From an uncultured Pontibacter sp. (GTDB lineage Bacteria; Bacteroidota; Bacteroidia; Cytophagales; Hymenobacteraceae): a stretch of 64,000 nt of DNA. The notes under the pieces were generated by a model. That model saw only the letters and a program-made list of their open reading frames with translations. It was not told where the DNA came from and did not search any database. This document shows, in pieces, positions 61,702 through 64,000 of this stretch. The stretch lies in assembly GCF_947499215.1 (NCBI RefSeq), contig NZ_CANMNI010000001.1, positions 744,001 to 808,000 of the forward strand, read 5' to 3'. Both the position numbers and the translations under genes were made by a program. Each line of letters begins with the position of its first letter. Within the stretch, counting starts at the first letter, position 1.

Positions 61702-62160
61702 TTAATTTCTGACAACCACCGGGTGGCCTTCCAATTGGGCATGACTCAGTTTCCAGTCACCATCCTCCCCCTTTTCCCAGAGGAGCATAAAGTTACCCTC
61801 TCCCAAGCCTCGCGGCTCACCGGGCGCTGCAGGTAGCACATCCACTGAGAAGGTACCGGCCTCATAGGCGAGCTTTGTATCAGTGTCAGAGCTAACTGGG
61901 TATAATTTTAAGTCAGCAATGGTACCCATAGTTTCTCGAACCCATTTATCAGATACTTCAGACTTACCTCTGTATACCACCTCTCCCTGAAGGAAATTCA
62001 CATCGTCAGCCATCATCGAGATGACCTTATCAGAGTCCCTAGCGTTCCAAGCACCAATAAACTCTTGGTTTAGTGCCTGCACATTTACCGCGTCCCCCTC
62101 AGACTTCGAACACGAAGCCAGCAGGAAAATCGCAAATAGAGTATAAAGGAATGTTTTCAT
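61702..62160 (-). CDS. SnoaL/DUF4440-like (NTF2 fold) lipoprotein
   Basis: A 152-residue lipoprotein with signal MKTFLYTLFAIFLLASCSKS (lipid Cys17) and an NTF2-like domain: ALNQEFIGAWNARDSDKVISMMADDVNFLQGEVVYRGKSEVSDKWV, and a later FMLLWEKGEDGDWKLSHAQLEG. The domain binds small ligands or has lost activity; the function is unknown. Confidence 0.85.
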   Translation of the reverse strand: MKTFLYTLFAIFLLASCSKSEGDAVNVQALNQEFIGAWNARDSDKVISMMADDVNFLQGEVVYRGKSEVSDKWVRETMGTIADLKLYPVSSDTDTKLAYEAGTFSVDVLPAAPGEPRGLGEGNFMLLWEKGEDGDWKLSHAQLEGHPVVVRN

Positions 62161-62275
62161 GATTTCTATCTTTTAATTGAAGACCACGCACAGTACGTAC
62201 AAACTGAAGCGTGGGGTTTATGCTTCCCCACCCAGTAATGAACTGAGTGAGGAAAGCTACACTTACTCAAGCGGA

Positions 62276-62857
62276 TTACCAGCTCTTTCTGCGAATCTCA
62301 GAGGTATGGTAAGGCTTGCTGCGGTCACCATAGTCTAGGTTTGGCAAGTAATTGGCGTAGACCATCTGCGGACTAGGACTGTTGTCAGCCGCATACATCA
62401 TTGCCAAGGAGTTTGCTGCGGCAGTCTCAGCCGGAGTTGCCGCCACTAAACCTGTCTTAGGTGCAGGAGCTGCTTTGGCAGGCGTGTTTTTAGCTACTGT
62501 CGCTCTGTTTGCGGCTGCTCGATCTGCAGCGGCTGCACGCTGCGCGGCAGCGGCTCTTTCAGCGGCGGCTACTCTGGCAGCTTCTGCCTCACGCTCTTTC
62601 TGCTTATTGTCGATAACCTTACCAACACCGTAACCTACAGCACCACCGGCAACACCACCTACAACACCACCTACTACGCGGTTACGCTTATGGATAATGG
62701 CACCTGCAGCGGCACCAGTACCGGCACCGATCACGGCACCCTTAGCTTGTGGGCTCCAGCCAGTTCTTTTCTCCTGCGCTTCAGCCGATCCTGCAAAAGC
62801 AACTGATACCATCAGCGCCATGCTCATTATATAGCTTACCTTTTTCATGACTTTCAT
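62276..62857 (-). CDS. Exported glycine-zipper protein
   Basis: The 193-residue protein has a signal peptide (about 1-27, ending AEAQ), a glycine-zipper membrane region (about 38-82, GAVIGAGTGAAAGAIIHKRNRVVGG then GGVAGGAVGYGVGK), and a long Ala/Arg/Glu-rich helix (about 88-127). The first codons contain two ATGs (MKVMKK). It resembles YMGG/Gly-zipper outer-membrane-associated proteins; the function is unknown. Confidence 0.82.
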   Translation of the reverse strand: MKVMKKVSYIMSMALMVSVAFAGSAEAQEKRTGWSPQAKGAVIGAGTGAAAGAIIHKRNRVVGGVVGGVAGGAVGYGVGKVIDNKQKEREAEAARVAAAERAAAAQRAAAADRAAANRATVAKNTPAKAAPAPKTGLVAATPAETAAANSLAMMYAADNSPSPQMVYANYLPNLDYGDRSKPYHTSEIRRKSW

Positions 62858-63147
62858 TTTTAAATTGAAAAAACATTAAACTCTTTCGGCATACCAATTA
62901 CAAGTTGTGTGCCAGTCCAAAGAGAAAGCGAATACAAAAGGCTTATGAATAGATATTAAGCAGCTATTACACAACCTTTAGCAAAATCATAAATAATTGA
63001 TTTAAAACAAATTGAACCATAAATCGGATTACTTCAGAAAGAAATAAGTACCTAAAAAAATATTTTAAGAAAAATTTCTTCTGAGGCCAAACAGTGCAAT
63101 ACACTGGATCTATCTTGCTTTTGCAGCTGAATAAATTATCTTTAAGT

Positions 63148-64000
63148 ATGAAAATACCGCACGCTCTTTTCACTCGCTTCACAGCACTCATCCTGATGCT
63201 GATTCTTGGCTTCTCCTGCCAACGCATTCAAAAGGAAGCCTCTTATGATTTGCTCATTAAAAATGCGACTGTTGTTGATGGGACAGGCTCCGCACCTTAC
63301 AAAGCGCATGTCCTAGTTAGTGGCGACACAATCGCTAAAATCGACCGGGATACAAGTGTTTCTTATGCGGCAAACAGCACTATTGATGCACAGGGCTTAT
63401 ACCTGACACCGGGCTTTATAGACACACATGCGCATGGTGATCCCCTCGAGACGCCTGAGTTCAGCAACTTCCTATCCATGGGTGTGACGACTATTTGCCT
63501 CGGCCAAGACGGTTTTAGTCCGGAGCGCGAAGACTTGGCGGAATGGATGCAGGAAGTGAATGATAAAAAACCGGGTGTTAACATAGCCATGTTTGCAGGG
63601 CACAACACCCTGCGTATGCTATCCGGCGTTCAATATGACTCGCTGCCATCTTCCGATGGCTTGGCTAAAATGGAGCAACTTCTAGTCAAGTCTTTCGAAG
63701 CCGGTTGCTTTGGTATGACAACCGGTTTGGAGTATAACCCGGGCTACTACGCCCGCAGTAATGAATTAAACAGACTGGCTAAAGTGGTTGGTGCTAAAGA
63801 CGGTCTTATCATGAGCCACATGCGCAATGAGGACGATGCCTATGTAGAGAATTCGATCCGGGAGCTGCTCGCCCAAGGCGTATACTGTCCTGTGCATGTG
63901 TCGCATATTAAAGTAGTATATGGCAAAGGCGAGGAAAGAGCTAACCAAATACTTCAGCTTCTGGATTCTGCTAGGCGGCAAGGTATAAAAGTGACGGCCG
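63148..64000 (+). CDS. N-acyl-D-amino-acid deacylase-family amidohydrolase lipoprotein (N-terminal part)
   Basis: An ATG at 63148 opens a frame that stays open to the window edge (284 codons). The N terminus is a lipoprotein signal (LILMLILGFSC, lipid Cys24). The metal motif HAHGD follows LTPGFIDT near residue 91-98, preceded by YDLLIKNATVVDGTGSAPYKAHV. Later features are GMTTGLEYNPGYYA, ISHMRNEDD-type MSHMRNEDD and VHVSHIKV. This is the D-aminoacylase family, which hydrolyses N-acyl-D-amino acids in zinc-dependent fashion. A near-consensus -7 box (TATCTTTA, 63137-63144) ends three bases before the ATG. Confidence 0.88.
   Translation, partial: MKIPHALFTRFTALILMLILGFSCQRIQKEASYDLLIKNATVVDGTGSAPYKAHVLVSGDTIAKIDRDTSVSYAANSTIDAQGLYLTPGFIDTHAHGDPLETPEFSNFLSMGVTTICLGQDGFSPEREDLAEWMQEVNDKKPGVNIAMFAGHNTLRMLSGVQYDSLPSSDGLAKMEQLLVKSFEAGCFGMTTGLEYNPGYYARSNELNRLAKVVGAKDGLIMSHMRNEDDAYVENSIRELLAQGVYCPVHVSHIKVVYGKGEERANQILQLLDSARRQGIKVTA

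Noticed and set aside
62967..63227. Minus-strand frame overlapping the deacylase start
   Set aside because: AT-rich and Lys/Phe-biased; it overlaps the signal peptide of a clear amidohydrolase gene on plus.
1..64000. AGGTATA as a Chi- or KOPS-like polar motif
   Set aside because: Both orientations are about equally frequent over genes on both strands, so a replication- or repair-polarised signal does not fit this window.

Overview
The window looks like a chromosomal segment of a gliding-type Bacteroidota, most likely a Cytophagales member near Pontibacter/Hymenobacter. The genus guess comes from gene content and style and is not proven. Supporting signs are a gldA-gldF-gldG gliding cluster, two proteins with type IX secretion (T9SS) C-terminal sorting domains, several Bacteroidota-type promoters (TAnnTTTG), weak or absent Shine-Dalgarno sequences, and families typical of the phylum (DUF3078, DUF5690, DUF2490, bifunctional nuclease with UVR tail, CarboxypepD_reg TonB receptor). 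Most of the window is ordinary core genome with short intergenic gaps and many hairpin terminators.

Layout. 0-4.2 kb: gldAFG, two short-chain dehydrogenases (SDRs) and a small beta-barrel protein, all on minus. 4.2-6 kb: an MlaEF-type lipid ABC transporter on plus. 6-14 kb (mostly minus): nucleoside transporter, bifunctional nuclease, electron-transfer flavoprotein EtfBA and pyruvate carboxylase. 14-20 kb: an atypical SDR, envelope proteins, a DUF2027-Smr protein and the RNase P RNA gene. 20-26.5 kb: SIMPL protein, small hypotheticals, tRNA-Glu(UUC), then a gene-poor, AT-rich, accessory-looking block (DUF2490, chromate transporter, DUF1259) containing a decayed copy of the tRNA-Glu 3' flank. 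26.5-33 kb: a large ABC permease-M1 peptidase fusion with its ATPase, divergent from a LytS/LytT two-component pair. 33-39 kb: a long transsulfuration-type PLP enzyme, a DUF421 gene fragment, FabG-like SDR, pirin and a serine hydrolase lipoprotein. 39-45 kb: T9SS protein, exported PCMT, DUF3078 and DUF5690 proteins. 45-48 kb: an AraC-type regulator followed by kaiC and kaiB (no kaiA). 48-64 kb: TonB receptor, DUF72, HtrA/Deg protease, amino-acid permease, exported methyltransferase, M14 carboxypeptidase, SpmAB-like protein, a seven-repeat T9SS protein, small exported proteins, and the start of an N-acyl-D-amino-acid deacylase that runs off the right edge.

The signal that standard features do not explain is the heptamer AGGTATA/TATACCT. 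By eye it occurs about 90 times on the two strands, against about 8 expected by chance. It is found in genes (all frames), in intergenic DNA and in hairpin loops, with no strand bias, and sometimes forms perfect palindromes. The second most interesting item is the Kai-like module: its KaiC has Ser-Pro where cyanobacterial KaiC has the Ser431-Thr432 phosphorylation pair, and a perfect 8+8 inverted repeat lies between the regulator gene and kaiC. No CRISPR array, insertion sequence, prophage or rRNA operon was seen.
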